Of a stretch of DNA of 64,000 bases, positions 8,404 to 16,031 are shown one piece after another (the first letter of the stretch is position 1; each line of letters starts with the position of its first letter). Under the pieces are notes generated by a model. That model worked only from the letters and a program-made list of their open reading frames with translations, was not told where the DNA came from and did not search any database. The stretch is from assembly GCF_001552135.1 (NCBI RefSeq), contig NZ_BCQP01000039.1, positions 1 through 64,000 on the forward strand, read 5' to 3'. This DNA is from Actinomadura chibensis NBRC 106107. GTDB taxonomy: Bacteria; Actinomycetota; Actinomycetes; Streptosporangiales; Streptosporangiaceae. A program made the position numbers and the translations under genes.

Positions 8404-9108
8404 GTGTCGACAGAGAACGGGCGGGTGCCGACGCGCACCGTGGAGCGGGCTCTCACGCTGCTGGTGGAGGTCGCGACCAACGACGGCCTCGGCCTGGTGG
8501 ACCTCGCGCGGCGGGTCAACCTGTCGCCCGCGACCGCGTCCCGGCTGCTGCGCACGCTGGAGGCGACGGAGTTCGTCCGGCGCGACGGCGACGGCGCCTA
8601 CCACGGCGCCAGCAGGCTGATCCAGGTGGCGGTGACGTCGATGAGCAGCGTCCCGCTGTACCGGCTCGCCGAGCCGCACCTCGCCGAACTCCGCGACGAG
8701 GTCGGCGAGAGCTCCTACCTCGGCGTCGCCGGGCCGCAGGACACCGTCCTGTACGCGCGGATGGCCGAGAGCGGCAAGTCGATCCGGCACAGCGGGTGGC
8801 TCGGCCGGACCGTCCCGCTGAAGGACACCGCGATCGGCACCGCGCTGCGCGGCCGGTGCGGCGACCTCGGGTACGTCAGCGCGAGCCACACGCTGGAGGA
8901 CGGCGTGACGGCGATCGCCGCGACCGTCCGCTGGCCGGACGGCAGCCCCGCCGCCGCGCTGAGCGTCGTCGGCCCGACCTACCGGATCCCCGACGAGCAG
9001 GTGCGCGCGATCGGGGAGCGCGTCGCCGCGCACGCCCAGGCCCTGTCCCGGGAACTCGGCATGCCGGACCTCGACGCCGCCGCGGCGCCGGGCCCGGCCG
9101 ATCGCTAG
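8404..9108 (+). CDS. IclR-family transcriptional regulator
   Basis: A 234-residue regulator from GTG 8404, with GGAGG at 8391-8395. The N-terminal winged helix-turn-helix is clear: VERALTLLVEVATNDGLGLVDLARRVNLSP and TASRLLRTLEATEFVRR. The C-terminal half is the IclR GAF-like effector domain (LAEPHLAELRDEVGESSYLGV, RHSGWLGRTVPL). An upstream extension of the frame to 8212 runs through the operator and is rejected. The gene heads a plus-strand operon and diverges from the hutI-like operon, so it probably represses or activates both in response to a pathway metabolite. Confidence 0.93.
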   Translation: MSTENGRVPTRTVERALTLLVEVATNDGLGLVDLARRVNLSPATASRLLRTLEATEFVRRDGDGAYHGASRLIQVAVTSMSSVPLYRLAEPHLAELRDEVGESSYLGVAGPQDTVLYARMAESGKSIRHSGWLGRTVPLKDTAIGTALRGRCGDLGYVSASHTLEDGVTAIAATVRWPDGSPAAALSVVGPTYRIPDEQVRAIGERVAAHAQALSRELGMPDLDAAAAPGPADR

Positions 9109-9127
9109 CGAAGGAAGAGAGGACCTG

Positions 9128-9907
9128 ATGGCCGACGATGCCGGATTGGCGGTGGGCGCGCGTTCGCGCAGCGCCCGCCATGTCGCGGAGGACCGCGACG
9201 CCGCGGCCCACCCCGCCGAACTGTCGGCGCTGCTGCGCCTGCTGGACGAGGTGCGCCCGTCCGGCGGCGCGCGGCTCGTGTCGCTGCGCTGGGACCGGCC
9301 GCCCGCGTCGGACCCCGGGGGCGGCGCGACCGGCCTGCGGCTGGAGGCGACCGTCACGCGGCGGGTGCCGGGCGCGGAGGGCGCGACCATCCACCAGGCG
9401 GTGCGCGTCCTGGACGACGACGACCGCGTGCGGTCCCGCTCGACCGTGGCCTGGAACGCTCCCGTCGAGCTGAGCCGGGCCGAGGCCGCCGCCTGGAAGG
9501 ACGCCGACTTCGCGTCCGTCCGGTGGGGGGAGCGGCTGCGCGACCGGCTCGCCGCCGACCCCCGCTTCGCCGCCGCCACGCGCAGCTTCGACGGGGCGAT
9601 CGCGTTCGCCGTGCCCGACCGGCAGGTGCACTTCCGGATCTACCGGGGGACGGTGATCGACGTCGCGCGCAAGTCCCTCGACGGCGCGACGTTCGCGGTC
9701 GAGGGCGCGGATCTCGCGTGGGTCGAGCTGCTCGGCGCCGCGTCCAACGACTTCATCCGCCGGACGAGCGACGGGCACTTCCGCGTCCAGGGCAGCGGCT
9801 ACCAGTACCTGCGCATGATCAAGGCCGTCATGATCATGATCGACCAGGCCCGCGCGCTGGCGCGCGACACGGCCCCTGACACGACGCTGGAGGCGACCGG
9901 TGCATAA
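9128..9907 (+). CDS. Protein of unknown function in IclR operon
   Basis: A 259-residue soluble protein from ATG 9128, with GAAGGAAGAGAGG upstream. I do not recognise the family with confidence. The C-terminal third (VHFRIYRGTVIDVARK, FAVEGADLAWVELLG, DGHFRVQGSGYQYLRM) is reminiscent of SCP2-like sterol/lipid-binding folds. This would fit a role as a carrier or binding subunit in an acyl-CoA pathway, but that is inference. No signal peptide, membrane helix or catalytic motif is visible. It starts 19 bases after iclR and overlaps the hydrolase gene by eight bases. Confidence 0.75.
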   Translation: MADDAGLAVGARSRSARHVAEDRDAAAHPAELSALLRLLDEVRPSGGARLVSLRWDRPPASDPGGGATGLRLEATVTRRVPGAEGATIHQAVRVLDDDDRVRSRSTVAWNAPVELSRAEAAAWKDADFASVRWGERLRDRLAADPRFAAATRSFDGAIAFAVPDRQVHFRIYRGTVIDVARKSLDGATFAVEGADLAWVELLGAASNDFIRRTSDGHFRVQGSGYQYLRMIKAVMIMIDQARALARDTAPDTTLEATGA

Positions 9908-10757
9908 CGCCGAGTACCTGGAGCTGGACGGGCGGCTGGCGTTCGTCGAGACCTGGCCGGGCCACCGGCCGACCGTCCTCTGCGTCCACACGGCGGGGCA
10001 GAGCGGCGTGCAGTACCGGCACGCCGCGCCCGGCCTGGCCGGGCTGGGCTTCGGGGTGGTCGTCGCCGACCTGCCCGGGCACGGCCGGTCCGAGCCCGCG
10101 CCGGACGGGCCGGTCAGCGACCTGTCCTGGTACGCGGAGTGGTGCGTGCGGCTGATCGCGAAGCTCGGGCTGGAGCGGCCCTACCTGCTCGGCTGCTCGA
10201 TCGGCGGCAGCATCGCGCTGGACGTCGCGACCCGCCTGCCCGGCGAGCGGTTGTCGGGCGTGGTGGCGCTGGACCCGTCCGGGGTGCTCGGCAGCGACGG
10301 CGGGCCGCCGCCGCCCCCGCTGCTGGAGGACGCCGCGTCCCCGAGCATGCGCGACCGCACCTACTTCGGGACGATCGAGGCGTGCGGCAGGTCCGTCCCG
10401 GCCGAGCGGGCGGAGCTGATCGCGCAGATGCACTGCCGCGAGGACTGGCACATCACCGTCAGCGACATCCACGGCGCGCTCACCCACGACATCCGCGCGG
10501 AGCTGGCCCGGATCACGTGCCCGGTGCGGATCCTCACCGGCGAGGACGACTACTTCGTCCCGCCGAGCCGGGTGCGGCGCGTCGCGGACCTCGTCCCGCA
10601 CGCCGCGTTCGAGGTGATGCCGGGCATCGGGCACTACCCGATGGAGGAGATCCCCGACTTCGCGGAGCGCTTCGACGGCTGGGTGCGCGAGTTCGAGCCC
10701 GCCGGCGCGCCCGCCGCCGCGCCCGCCGTCGCCGAGCTGGACGGGGCGGCGCCGTGA
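9900..10757 (+). CDS. Alpha/beta hydrolase
   Basis: A 285-residue alpha/beta-hydrolase from GTG 9900, overlapping the previous gene by eight bases. The nucleophile elbow is LLGCSIGGS (Ser100), the acid is probably in LTGEDDYFVPPS and the catalytic His in MPGIGHYPMEE. VLCVHTAGQSG and DLPGHGRS are the usual early strands. It may cleave an ester, thioester or carbon-carbon bond, as the meta-cleavage hydrolases do. The Ala/Pro-rich tail is ordinary for the organism. It ends in a GTGA overlap with the thiolase-like gene. Confidence 0.88.
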   Translation: MHNAEYLELDGRLAFVETWPGHRPTVLCVHTAGQSGVQYRHAAPGLAGLGFGVVVADLPGHGRSEPAPDGPVSDLSWYAEWCVRLIAKLGLERPYLLGCSIGGSIALDVATRLPGERLSGVVALDPSGVLGSDGGPPPPPLLEDAASPSMRDRTYFGTIEACGRSVPAERAELIAQMHCREDWHITVSDIHGALTHDIRAELARITCPVRILTGEDDYFVPPSRVRRVADLVPHAAFEVMPGIGHYPMEEIPDFAERFDGWVREFEPAGAPAAAPAVAELDGAAP

Positions 10758-11920
10758 CGATCCGTGGCAAGGCCTTCGTCGTCGGCGCCTATGAGCACCC
10801 CCGCCGCGACATCCCCGACCTGTCGGTGGCGGAGATCCACGCCGAGGTGGCGCTCGCGGCGCTCGCCGACGCCGGGCTGTCGCCCTCGGACGTGGACGCC
10901 TACTTCTGCGACTCCGACGCCCCCGGCGTCGGCCCGCTGTCGATGTCGGAGTACCTGGGGCTGCGCTGCCGGTACCTCGACACGACCGAGACCGGCGGCG
11001 CGTCCTACCTCGCGCACGTCGGGCACGCGGCGGCCGCGATCGCGGCCGGGAAGTGCCGGGTGGCGCTGTGCGTCATGGGCGGACGGCCGCGCACGCTGCG
11101 GCTCGCCGCCGGGCCGAACCTGTCCGGGGCGCCGGAGACGGACTTCGAGACGCACTGGGGGATCACCGACACGGTCCACAACTACGCGCTGGTCGCCATG
11201 CGGCACATGCACGAGTTCGGGACGACGAGCCGCCAGCTCGCCGAGGTGAAGGTGGCCGCGTCGCTGCACGCGCGGCACAACCCGAACGCGTTCCTGCGCA
11301 AGCCGGTCACGGTGGAGGACGTGCTGTCCTCGCCGATGATCAGCGACCCGCTGCACCGGCTGGACTGCTGCGTCATGACCGACGGCGGCGGCGCGGTCGT
11401 CGTCGCGAGCGCGGAGGTCGCGCGGCGGCTGCCGCGCCGGTCGGTCGCCGTCCTCGGGCACGGCGAGGCGGCGAAGGGGACCGGCACGGGACGTCCCGAC
11501 CTCAGCCACACGGCGGCGGTGTGGTCGGGCCCGGCCGCGTTCGCCGAGGCCGGGGTGGCGCCCGGCGACATCGATTACGCGTCGATCTACGACTCCTTCA
11601 CCATCACCGCCCTGATGGCGCTGGAGGACCTCGGGTTCTGCGCGAAGGGCGAGGGCGGGCGGTTCGTCGAGGACGGCGCGCTCGTCGCCCCGCACGGACG
11701 GCTGCCCATGAACACCGACGGCGGCGGGCTGTGCAACAACCAGCCCGACAACCGGGGAGGGATGGCGCGGATGATCGAGGCGGTCCGCCAGTTGCGCGGC
11801 GAGGCCGCGCCGGAGGTGCAGGTGCCGGACTGCCGCCTGGCCGTCGTGCACGGCTCGGGCGGACGGCTCGCCACCCGCAGCTCGGCGGCCACCCTCGTCC
11901 TCGGCCGGGAGGACGCGTGA
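10754..11920 (+). CDS. Thiolase-like protein lacking the catalytic Cys (Ltp2-type, probable aldolase)
   Basis: A 388-residue thiolase-superfamily protein from GTG 10754 (GTGA overlap). Where true thiolases carry the nucleophilic Cys, this one reads TETGGASYLAHVGHAAAAI with no Cys. The second-half motif YASIYDSFTITALMALEDLGF and the terminal VVHGSGGRLATRSSA are those of the lipid-transfer-protein/Ltp2 branch. Ltp2 is a retro-aldolase in steroid side-chain breakdown that works with a DUF35 partner. The next gene here is a DUF35 protein, so an aldolase complex is the best guess. Whether the substrate is a steroid is not shown; no other sterol genes are seen. Confidence 0.82.
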   Translation: MTIRGKAFVVGAYEHPRRDIPDLSVAEIHAEVALAALADAGLSPSDVDAYFCDSDAPGVGPLSMSEYLGLRCRYLDTTETGGASYLAHVGHAAAAIAAGKCRVALCVMGGRPRTLRLAAGPNLSGAPETDFETHWGITDTVHNYALVAMRHMHEFGTTSRQLAEVKVAASLHARHNPNAFLRKPVTVEDVLSSPMISDPLHRLDCCVMTDGGGAVVVASAEVARRLPRRSVAVLGHGEAAKGTGTGRPDLSHTAAVWSGPAAFAEAGVAPGDIDYASIYDSFTITALMALEDLGFCAKGEGGRFVEDGALVAPHGRLPMNTDGGGLCNNQPDNRGGMARMIEAVRQLRGEAAPEVQVPDCRLAVVHGSGGRLATRSSAATLVLGREDA

Positions 11921-11937
11921 GCACCCGGGGAGAAGGC

Positions 11938-12366
11938 GTGAGCGTGCCGCTGCCCCGCGCGGACTTCACCCCGTCCGGCGCGGACGAGACGTTCTGGGCC
12001 GCCACCGCCGAGGGGCGGCTGCTGCTCTCCCGCTGCGAGTCGTGCGCGACGATCGTCTGGTACCCGCGGCCGTTCTGCCCGCGCTGCGGCGGACGCGACA
12101 TCACGTGGTTCGCGGCGTCGGGCGAGGCGACCGTCTACACCTACACGGTGGTGCGGAAGGCGCGCGGCGAGTACCGCGAGCTGACCCCGTACGTCGTGGC
12201 CTACGTCGAGCTGGCCGAGGGGCCCCGGATCCTCACCAACATCGTCGGCTGCGACCCGGCCGAGGTGCGGATCGGCCGGCGGGTCACGCTCGTCTTCGAC
12301 CCGCCCGCGCCGGACGGCGAGGGCGAGGTGCGGGCCCGGCTCTACCGGTTCCGGCCGAGCGACTGA
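11938..12366 (+). CDS. DUF35 Zn-ribbon/OB-fold protein
   Basis: A 142-residue protein of the DUF35 family. Its zinc ribbon is formed by Cys33, Cys36, Cys47 and Cys50 (CESC...CPRC), followed by an OB fold (ATVYTYTVVRKARGEYRE, PYVVAYVELAEGPRI). Such proteins bind thiolase-like aldolases or hydratases and are needed for their activity. I chose GTG 11938 because GGGGAGAAGG lies just before it; GTG 11917, overlapping the thiolase stop, is the alternative. Last gene of the iclR operon. Confidence 0.88.
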   Translation: MSVPLPRADFTPSGADETFWAATAEGRLLLSRCESCATIVWYPRPFCPRCGGRDITWFAASGEATVYTYTVVRKARGEYRELTPYVVAYVELAEGPRILTNIVGCDPAEVRIGRRVTLVFDPPAPDGEGEVRARLYRFRPSD

Positions 12367-12426
12367 GATGTGACGGCTATCACTCCAACTTTCCGCTCCG
12401 AATTCCGATCATGACCGTTTCGATCC

Positions 12427-12464
12427 GGCCCGGAAATTCTTCGAACAAAACAAGGGCCGGGCCC
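12427..12464. terminator. Inverted repeat after DUF35 gene
   Basis: GGCCCGG at 12427-12433 pairs with CCGGGCC at 12457-12463, and the right arm lies inside a short palindrome GGGCC-G-GGCCC. It could end the iclR operon or lie in the leader of the secreted protein. The whole 12367-12540 gap is clearly richer in A and T than its surroundings, and should hold the promoter for the surface-protein gene, but I see no clear -35/-10 pair. Confidence 0.3.
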
Positions 12465-12540
12465 ATCGTAAGAAAGCAGAAGAGGGCACGGGTTCACGAG
12501 CTGAAAGTCGAGTAAGCCACCGTGTCGTAACGGAGTGGAC

Positions 12541-13089
12541 ATGCGACTCGGAAAGGCGACCGTCCTCGGTCTCGTCGTCGGAGCCGTCACGGTCGGGCTC
12601 GCCGCCCCCGCGATGGCCGACCCCGGTGACGTGGTCGTCCAGCCGAAGCAGGCCCGTCCCGGCGACAAGATCACCGTCGTGGGCAAGAAGTGCGCGACAG
12701 ACGGTGAGGCGGGCTCGCTCGCGTTCGTGGGCGGGGCCGTCCCGCTGAACGGCGCCGAGGAGGTCGACGGCCGGTCCGGCCTCGCGACCATCAAGCAGGA
12801 CACCGTCCCCGGCACCTACACGGTGCAGGTCAGGTGCGGCGGCCACCGCTCGGTCGGCGAGATCGTGGTCGTCGAGCGGAAGGCGCAGCCGAAGACGCAG
12901 CAGACCCAGCAGCCGACCCACCAGCCGACGGCGAAGGCCACCCCGCACGGCGGGCCCGCGACGGGCTTCGGCGGCGGGAGCGGCGGCAGCGGCGGCACGG
13001 CGCTGCTGGCGGGCGGCGGGGTCCTCCTGCTCGGCGGGTTCGGGCTCGGCGCCCTGGCCGTCCGCCGCCGCGGCGGCGCGGCCGCGTAA
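12541..13089 (+). CDS. Secreted surface protein with degenerate sorting tail
   Basis: A 182-residue exported protein from ATG 12541 (CGGAG five bases upstream). A signal peptide ends at about Ala26 (AMA-DPGD). Residues 27-110 form an Ig-like domain with two cysteines (VVQPKQARPGDKITVVGKKC, GTYTVQVRCGG). A Gln/Thr/Pro linker (QTQQPTHQPTAK) is followed by GPATG at 138-142, a Gly/Ser-rich stretch, a hydrophobic helix and RRRGG. This copies the layout of sortase substrates, with GPATG in place of LPXTG. A class F-like sortase gene follows directly. The ligand or role on the cell surface is unknown. Confidence 0.8.
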   Translation: MRLGKATVLGLVVGAVTVGLAAPAMADPGDVVVQPKQARPGDKITVVGKKCATDGEAGSLAFVGGAVPLNGAEEVDGRSGLATIKQDTVPGTYTVQVRCGGHRSVGEIVVVERKAQPKTQQTQQPTHQPTAKATPHGGPATGFGGGSGGSGGTALLAGGGVLLLGGFGLGALAVRRRGGAAA

Positions 13090-13180
13090 CGGCGGAATTC
13101 CGGTGGCCGTCCTTTCCGGGGCGGCCACCGGAGCCATTCTTTCGAGGTCGGCGATTCTGCGTGGGCGGGTGAAAGGGATC

Positions 13181-13792
13181 ATGCGCGGGGTGGGGGTTCT
13201 GGCGGCCGTTCTGCTGGCGGCCGGTCTCGTCCTGGTGGGGCTCGGGCTGCGCGGCCCGGACGGTCCGCCGCAGCCGCCCGCGTGGGCGGCGCGGACCCGC
13301 GCGGTCGACCATCGCGGTCCGGTGCTCGGGCGCTCGCTGCCCGTCGAGGTGGCGATCCCGGCGATCGGGGTCCGGGCGCCGCTGGCCCGGCTGGGGCTGG
13401 CCGCGGACGGCTCCGTCCAGGTGCCGCCCGCCGGACGTCCGGACGAGGCGGGCTGGTACGACGGCGGCCCCGCCCCCGGCGAGCGCGGCGCGGCCGTGAT
13501 CCTCGGCCATGTCGACTCCGCGAAGGGCGCCGCCGTCTTCTACGACCTCGGCCGGCTCCGCCCCGGCGACCGCGTCGAGGTGGCGCGCGCCGACGGCCGG
13601 ACCGCCCTGTTCACCGTCGAGTCGGTGGAGCGCGTCCGCAAGGACGCCTTTCCCTCCGAACGCGTCTACGGGCCGCTCGACTACCCGGGCCTCAGGCTCG
13701 TGACCTGCGGCGGGACGTTCGACCGCGTCAAGCGGAGCTACCGCGACAACATCGTCGTCTACGCCGCGCGGACGGCCGTCTCCCCGGCCTGA
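13181..13792 (+). CDS. Class F-like sortase
   Basis: A 203-residue sortase from ATG 13181 with GAAAGGGA just upstream; the frame is open to 13103 but that part is not convincing. An N-terminal membrane anchor (residues 3-23) precedes the sortase barrel. The triad is visible: His110 (ILGHVDS), Cys176 (RLVTCGG) and Arg188 (SYRDNIVVYA). It acts outside the membrane, as a transpeptidase that attaches surface proteins to the wall or as a protease. The neighbouring secreted protein is the likely partner, though its motif is not canonical. Confidence 0.88.
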   Translation: MRGVGVLAAVLLAAGLVLVGLGLRGPDGPPQPPAWAARTRAVDHRGPVLGRSLPVEVAIPAIGVRAPLARLGLAADGSVQVPPAGRPDEAGWYDGGPAPGERGAAVILGHVDSAKGAAVFYDLGRLRPGDRVEVARADGRTALFTVESVERVRKDAFPSERVYGPLDYPGLRLVTCGGTFDRVKRSYRDNIVVYAARTAVSPA

Positions 13793-13796
13793 GCCG

Positions 13797-13830
13797 CCCC
13801 CGCGCCGGGGGTCGACAAGCCCGCCGGGCT
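13797..13830 (+). terminator. Two short GC hairpins after sortase
   Basis: CCCCC-GCGCC-GGGGG (13797-13811) and AGCCC-GCC-GGGCT (13818-13830) form adjacent small stems 5 and 26 bases after the sortase stop. They could act as a terminator. No T-run follows. Confidence 0.4.
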
Positions 13831-13862
13831 CCTTCACATTGATCATGACCGATCTGTGAAGG
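13831..13862 (+). promoter_or_regulatory. 8-bp inverted repeat overlapping the ribosome site of the amidohydrolase
   Basis: CCTTCACA at 13831-13838 is the exact reverse complement of TGTGAAGG at 13855-13862, with a 16-base spacer. The right arm contains the GAAGGG that serves as ribosome site for the ATG at 13870. The repeat could be a repressor operator or an RNA hairpin that hides the ribosome site. Confidence 0.45.
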
Positions 13863-13869
13863 GTGTGCC

Positions 13870-15399
13870 ATGGACTCCCGAATGACCCGCCGCTCCGCCC
13901 TCGTCCTGACCGGAACCGCCGCCGCGGGGACGATCGCCGCCGGACGGCCCAGCGACCGATCCGACCTCCAGGCCGACCCGAACGCCGACCCGAACGCCGA
14001 CCCGCACGCCGACCGGCGGGCCGACCTCATCCTGCACTCCGGCGTCGTCTGGACCGGGGACGGCACGGCCGAAGCGGTGGCGGTCCGGGGGAAGCGGATC
14101 GTGGCGGTCGGCTCCGACCGCCACGTCCTCGGCTGGGCCGGGGACCGCACGCGCCGCGTCGACCTGCGCGGCGCGTTCGTCGGCCCCGGCTTCCGCGACC
14201 AGCACACGCACCTCATCACGCGGGCGCTGACCGGCGCCGGGCCGGAGGCGTACCGGCCGGTCTACAAGCCGTACGACGAGAAGGAGGCGTTCGAGTCGCG
14301 CAGGCGCACCGGGCAGCGGCACGTGGAGATCCACGCGCGCGGCGAGACGCCCGTGGACGTCTTCGCCCACAGCCCGGTCACCGAGAAGATGAAGAACGAC
14401 CTGCTGGTCATGCAGGAGGAGGTGGCCAAGCAGGGCGTCACCACGGTCGTCGAGGCGGGCCTGCGCGACCTCGGCGCGCTCGACGCCCTCTTCCAACTCG
14501 CCGAGGAGGGCAAGCTGAAGGTGCGCTTCCTGGTGCGGGTGGCCTGGGGCTGCATGGAGGAGGCGGCCCGGCTCGGCTGGAAGACCGGCGTGGGCGACGA
14601 CTGGGTGAAGGTCCTGGGCGTGAAGCTGTACTCGGACGGCTGGCTCGGCCCCCGCACGTCCGCGCTGCGCCGCCCCTACGCCGACGACCCGTACGGCTTC
14701 CCGCGCAAGGGGATCCTCTTCCTGGAGCAGGAGCGCGCGAACCGCGACGTCGCCCGCGCCCGCGAACTGGGCTTCAACATCACCACCCACGCCATCGGCG
14801 ACCGCGGGCTGAAGGTGACGCTGAACGCCTACGAGCACAACGACGTGTCGCCGCGCGACCGCTGGGCGATCGAGCACGTCCAGGTCGTGGAGGACGACCT
14901 GCTGGAGCGGATGATCCGGGGCGGCGTGATCGCGAGCATCCAGCTCAGCTTCGCGACGTCCGACCAGCGGTTCGCCGAGGACGCGCTCGGCCGCCACCGG
15001 CTCCGCTACGCCTACCGGTGGCGGGACATGCTGCGGGCGCGGCTGCCGATGGTCGGCGGCACCGACTTCGACATCGAGGCGCTCGACCCGCTGTGGGGGC
15101 TCCAGCGCGTCGTGACCCGCACCGAGTTCGACGGCACCCCGCCCGGCGGCTGGCTCCCCGACCAGCGGCTGGACGTCCGGGCCGCGCTGCGGCTGATCAC
15201 CTCGCGGGCGGCGTTCGCCTCGTTCGAGGAGCGCGAGCGCGGCACGGTGGCGCCCGGCAACTACGCCGACCTCGTCGTCATCAGGGAGAACCCGCTGACG
15301 ATCCCGCCGGACCGGCTCGCGTCCGCGACCCGGCTGATGACCGTCGCCAACGGCAGGATCACGGCCGAGGGGCCGGTCAGTTACCCGCCCACGGCCTAG
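13870..15399 (+). CDS. Exported YtcJ-like metal-dependent amidohydrolase
   Basis: A 509-residue amidohydrolase of the YtcJ/NfdA type. An N-terminal twin-arginine-like signal (TRRSALVLTG) suggests export, followed by a Ala-Asp-Pro-Asn repeat linker at about residues 35-47. The catalytic domain has GPGFRDQHTHL (metal His pair), VKLYSDGWLG (metal-ligand Lys/Asp region), THAIGDRG, AIEHVQVV and VGGTDFDIE, then a C-terminal beta-sandwich with GNYADLVVI. Members of this family hydrolyse N-substituted formamides and related amides. Transcribed alone; control may act through the inverted repeat at its ribosome site. Confidence 0.85.
   Translation: MDSRMTRRSALVLTGTAAAGTIAAGRPSDRSDLQADPNADPNADPHADRRADLILHSGVVWTGDGTAEAVAVRGKRIVAVGSDRHVLGWAGDRTRRVDLRGAFVGPGFRDQHTHLITRALTGAGPEAYRPVYKPYDEKEAFESRRRTGQRHVEIHARGETPVDVFAHSPVTEKMKNDLLVMQEEVAKQGVTTVVEAGLRDLGALDALFQLAEEGKLKVRFLVRVAWGCMEEAARLGWKTGVGDDWVKVLGVKLYSDGWLGPRTSALRRPYADDPYGFPRKGILFLEQERANRDVARARELGFNITTHAIGDRGLKVTLNAYEHNDVSPRDRWAIEHVQVVEDDLLERMIRGGVIASIQLSFATSDQRFAEDALGRHRLRYAYRWRDMLRARLPMVGGTDFDIEALDPLWGLQRVVTRTEFDGTPPGGWLPDQRLDVRAALRLITSRAAFASFEERERGTVAPGNYADLVVIRENPLTIPPDRLASATRLMTVANGRITAEGPVSYPPTA
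13972..14013 (+). repeat. 12-bp tandem repeat, 3.5 copies, in coding sequence
   Basis: The unit GCCGACCCGAAC is repeated at 13972, 13984 and 13996 (last copy with one change), then a half unit. It encodes Ala-Asp-Pro-Asn/His repeats just after the signal peptide of the amidohydrolase. Copy number can change without a frameshift. Confidence 0.85.
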
Positions 15400-15465
15400 G
15401 CTCTGCGGGCGGCGCGGTCGGGGCGTCCGCGCCGCCGCCGCAGAGCGGCCGGAACCCGGAGCACA

Positions 15466-15810
15466 TCACCCGCAGCCACGGGATCCGGCCGCGCGGTCGA
15501 CGGCGTAGTACACCTGCTGCTCGACCAGGTACAGGACGTCCCCCGTGCGGACGCGCAGCCGGTACGCCAGGTGCTCGCGGTCCGCCACGGCGCCGGTGGT
15601 GACCCGCAGGAGGGCCAGGACGTGGTCGGCGGGGCCGAACCAGTGGCCGAGGATGATCTCGTCCACGACCTCGACCGACGCGGTCGCCTCCCAGGGGCGG
15701 CCGGGGGTGAGGGCCCGGAAGTCGATCCGGGGTTCGAGCAGGGCGAGCAGCGCGCCCCGGTCCTTGCCCGCGACCGCGCGGGCGAACTCCGCGCCGATCC
15801 GTCCGTCCAT
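15466..15810 (-). CDS. SnoaL/NTF2-like fold protein
   Basis: A 114-residue protein from ATG 15810, with GGAGG eight bases upstream on its strand. The pattern EFARAVAGKDRGALLALLEPRIDFRALTPGRPWEA, then VVDEIILGHWF and the beta-strands YRLRVRTGDVLYLVEQQVYY, fits the small NTF2/SnoaL-like ketosteroid-isomerase fold. Such proteins are isomerases, cyclases or binding proteins; no clear catalytic set is assignable. It converges with the amidohydrolase gene, 66 bases away. Confidence 0.75.
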   Translation of the reverse strand: MDGRIGAEFARAVAGKDRGALLALLEPRIDFRALTPGRPWEATASVEVVDEIILGHWFGPADHVLALLRVTTGAVADREHLAYRLRVRTGDVLYLVEQQVYYAVDRAAGSRGCG

Positions 15811-15973
15811 GGTCAGAGCCCTCCGGCGGTCGAACGTCACCGGACGGCCCTGCTCCTTCCCACGCCGCAGGCCCGCCGTCGAGATGGCGCGGAACGGCCG
15901 CCGGACGCGCAGGACGGAATGGTCGGAGCCGCGGGGTCCAGTTCGGCGCCATGGTACGGGCTGGAGGGGTCGG

Positions 15974-15995
15974 CGCGGAATTCCATCATTCCGCG
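15974..15995. terminator. 8-bp inverted repeat after PknG-type operon
   Basis: CGCGGAAT at 15974-15981 pairs exactly with ATTCCGCG at 15988-15995 across six bases. It lies 37 bases past the stop of the minus-strand operon, so it may be its terminator, or an operator for the SnoaL-like gene. Nothing else is recognisable in 15811-16031. Confidence 0.4.
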
Positions 15996-16031
15996 GCGCG
16001 CGCCTGCTGGACGCGCTCCGACTCCTCCGAA

